5,997 nucleotides of DNA from Chthoniobacterales bacterium (GTDB taxonomy: Bacteria > Verrucomicrobiota > Verrucomicrobiae > Chthoniobacterales > UBA10450): positions 1-5,997 of the forward strand of contig QHBL01000340.1 in assembly GCA_003244125.1 (NCBI GenBank). The letters are read 5' to 3'. Shown here in pieces: positions 4,895 to 5,997 of the stretch (the stretch's first letter is position 1; each line of letters opens with the position of its first letter). Under the pieces are notes generated by a model. It was not told the origin of the DNA. It saw only the letters and a program-made list of their open reading frames with translations, and ran no database searches. The translations under genes and the position numbers were made by a program.

Positions 4895-5997
4895 TTGAGC
4901 AAAAAGGTGCATGAAGTGCCGCACAAGCCCGGCGTGTATCTCATGCGCGACCGATTTAACCGCGTGATTTACGTCGGCAAAGCACGCGATCTACGCAAAC
5001 GCGTTGGCTCCTATTTTATGCCGTCGAAAATGGCGGTGGCGGACCTGAAGACGCGCGCCATGCTCGACGCGGTCTGGGATTTCGAAACACACACCGTCAA
5101 CAGTGAAGCTGAATCGGTGCTGTTCGAAGGCAAGCTGATCAAGGAATACCGCCCGCGCTACAACATCTCCTTTCGCGACGATAAACGCTTCCTGCTCGTA
5201 AAAGTGGACGAGACGGAGGAATGGCCCCGCTTCCGTCTGGCCCGTTTCAAGAAAGATGATGGCGCGCGCTACTTCGGACCTTATGCGCATGCGGGCGCGC
5301 TGCGGCAGACGTTGAATTTTATGCGAAAAAAATTCGGCGTGCTTACCTTTGGTCGCGGCTCGCCCACTGAGCGTGAGTTGAAATCATCGACCTACCAGGT
5401 GCCGATGAAACTGAGCGAGATCAACGCCGAGATTTACCGGCAGCGCGTGGCGCAAGCGTGTGATTTTCTTGAAGGCCATTCGCGGGAAATGATGGCCGAG
5501 CTGGAGAAACAAATGCGCGACCAGGCAGCCAAACTCGACTTCGAGAAAGCGGCCGAGCTGCGCAACATGCTTGAGGACTTGCGCCGCACCACCCGACCGA
5601 CGCGGCGATTTACGCGCGGTTCGCTGCCGAGCACGATTGATCCCGAAGCTGACGTGCGGGCGCTGGTTGACGCGCTGCAATTAACCAAACCTCCGCGGGT
5701 GATGGAGTGTTTCGATATTTCGAACATCAGCACAACGCACGTCGTCGCGTCGATGGTCTGTTTTCGTGACGGCGTGCCCGATAAGAATTGTTACCGGCGT
5801 TACCGCATCCGCACCGTCGAAGGGCAGGATGATTTCGCCAGCATGGCTGAAGTGGTGCGGCGGAGGTACTCGCGTATCTTGCTCGAAGCGCGCGACGCAA
5901 ATCCGGACGCGGCGGAGTTTTCGCAGGAGAATGCGGCGGAGGCGATGGCGCGCATCGGTCATCCCGAGCGAAGCGCAGCGCAGTCGAGGGATCCCGT
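4895..5997 (+). CDS. uvrC: Excinuclease ABC subunit C, short form, 3' end outside the window
   Basis: UvrC makes the two incisions of nucleotide excision repair with UvrAB. Seen in 367 residues: a GIY-YIG nuclease domain (PGVYLM 12-17, YVGKAR 26-31, R36, Y40, E73 in SEAESVLFEGKLIKEYRPRYN), YFGPY (126-130), a UVR motif that binds UvrB (about 199-230, KLDFEKAAELR), and the start of the RNase H-like domain (ECFD274ISNIS, RTVEGQDDFASMAEVVRRRY 307-326). The rest of that domain and the HhH domain are beyond the edge. The first in-frame ATG falls inside the GIY motif, so the start must be TTG 4895 (MSKKVHEVPHKPGVY) or alternatives GTG 4907 or TTG 4859. Compared with E. coli UvrC, the cysteine cluster before the UVR motif is absent and the UVR-to-catalytic-Asp interval is about 45 rather than about 160 residues. 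From 5958 the frame reads through a palindromic repeat as HPERSAAQSRDP. UvrC itself is secure; its function is probable. Confidence 0.93.
   Translation, partial: MSKKVHEVPHKPGVYLMRDRFNRVIYVGKARDLRKRVGSYFMPSKMAVADLKTRAMLDAVWDFETHTVNSEAESVLFEGKLIKEYRPRYNISFRDDKRFLLVKVDETEEWPRFRLARFKKDDGARYFGPYAHAGALRQTLNFMRKKFGVLTFGRGSPTERELKSSTYQVPMKLSEINAEIYRQRVAQACDFLEGHSREMMAELEKQMRDQAAKLDFEKAAELRNMLEDLRRTTRPTRRFTRGSLPSTIDPEADVRALVDALQLTKPPRVMECFDISNISTTHVVASMVCFRDGVPDKNCYRRYRIRTVEGQDDFASMAEVVRRRYSRILLEARDANPDAAEFSQENAAEAMARIGHPERSAAQSRDP
5958..5997. repeat. Palindromic repeat copy 4, inside the uvrC reading frame, cut by the window end
   Basis: GTCATCCCGAGCG starts at 5958. The stem ATCCC (5961-5965) pairs with GGGAT (5988-5992) across a 22-nt loop nearly identical to the loops at 2625-2646 and 3664-3685. 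Unlike the other copies it lies inside a gene. The uvrC frame crosses it without a stop, giving GHPERSAAQSRDP from residue 355. The insertion falls after the RRRYSRILLEA helix and an alanine/glutamate-rich linker, just before where other UvrC proteins continue with the LPDLIxxDGG strand. A second hairpin may follow beyond 5997, as in copies 1 and 2. Confidence 0.8.

Noticed and set aside
4540..4944. Minus-strand open frame spanning the uvrC start and the divergent gap
   Set aside because: Arginine-rich frame-shifted shadow of the flavoprotein gene and of the uvrC 5' end, with no recognisable domain.
5958..5997. CRISPR-like or tandem repeat interpretation of the AGCGN pentamers
   Set aside because: Copies are dispersed, not arrayed with spacers, and the pentamers form the loop of a hairpin unit.

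Overview
This is a GC-rich, gene-dense chromosomal window. It holds seven protein genes, two of them cut by the window edges and one of those broken, plus a family of short palindromic repeats. The most likely source is an environmental Verrucomicrobiota bacterium, Chthoniobacterales/Spartobacteria-like. That assignment is an inference from how the UvrC and DUF374 proteins read and from the density of TCATCCCGAGCG-type palindromes; there is no rRNA or marker gene to confirm it. I see no rRNA, tRNA, CRISPR array, insertion sequence or phage gene.

Layout. Bases 1-755 (minus) hold the N-terminal part of a secreted D-alanyl-D-alanine carboxypeptidase with an in-frame TAA just before its catalytic serine. 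Bases 783-1172 (minus) encode a glyoxalase I-like VOC protein 27 bp upstream of it, on the same strand. A 204-bp divergent gap containing a paired-hairpin repeat (1220-1315) follows. Then come ubiX (1377-1949, plus) and, overlapping its stop codon, a DUF374 lysophospholipid acyltransferase-like gene (1946-2596). A second paired-hairpin repeat (2615-2734) separates this pair from folD (2763-3647, plus). A single 38-bp hairpin of the same family sits exactly between folD and a convergent geranylgeranyl-reductase-family flavoprotein (3702-4775, minus). After a 119-bp divergent gap, uvrC (from 4895, plus) runs off the right edge.

The genes are housekeeping functions with little functional linkage: peptidoglycan trimming, methylglyoxal detoxification, prenyl-FMN synthesis for UbiD-type decarboxylases, phospholipid or lipid A acylation, one-carbon folate metabolism, prenyl-chain reduction and nucleotide excision repair. 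ubiX and the acyltransferase look translationally coupled. The glyoxalase and carboxypeptidase genes may be co-transcribed.

The most notable content is the repeat family. Its copies keep a terminal stem through compensatory changes (ATCCC/GGGAT, ATGTC/GACAT, ATTCC/GGAAT), and three copies have a loop of exactly 22 nt. One copy lies inside uvrC and is read through in frame as protein sequence, much like the Rickettsia palindromic elements. That UvrC is itself unusual: it lacks the cysteine cluster and most of the central region of the E. coli-type protein.
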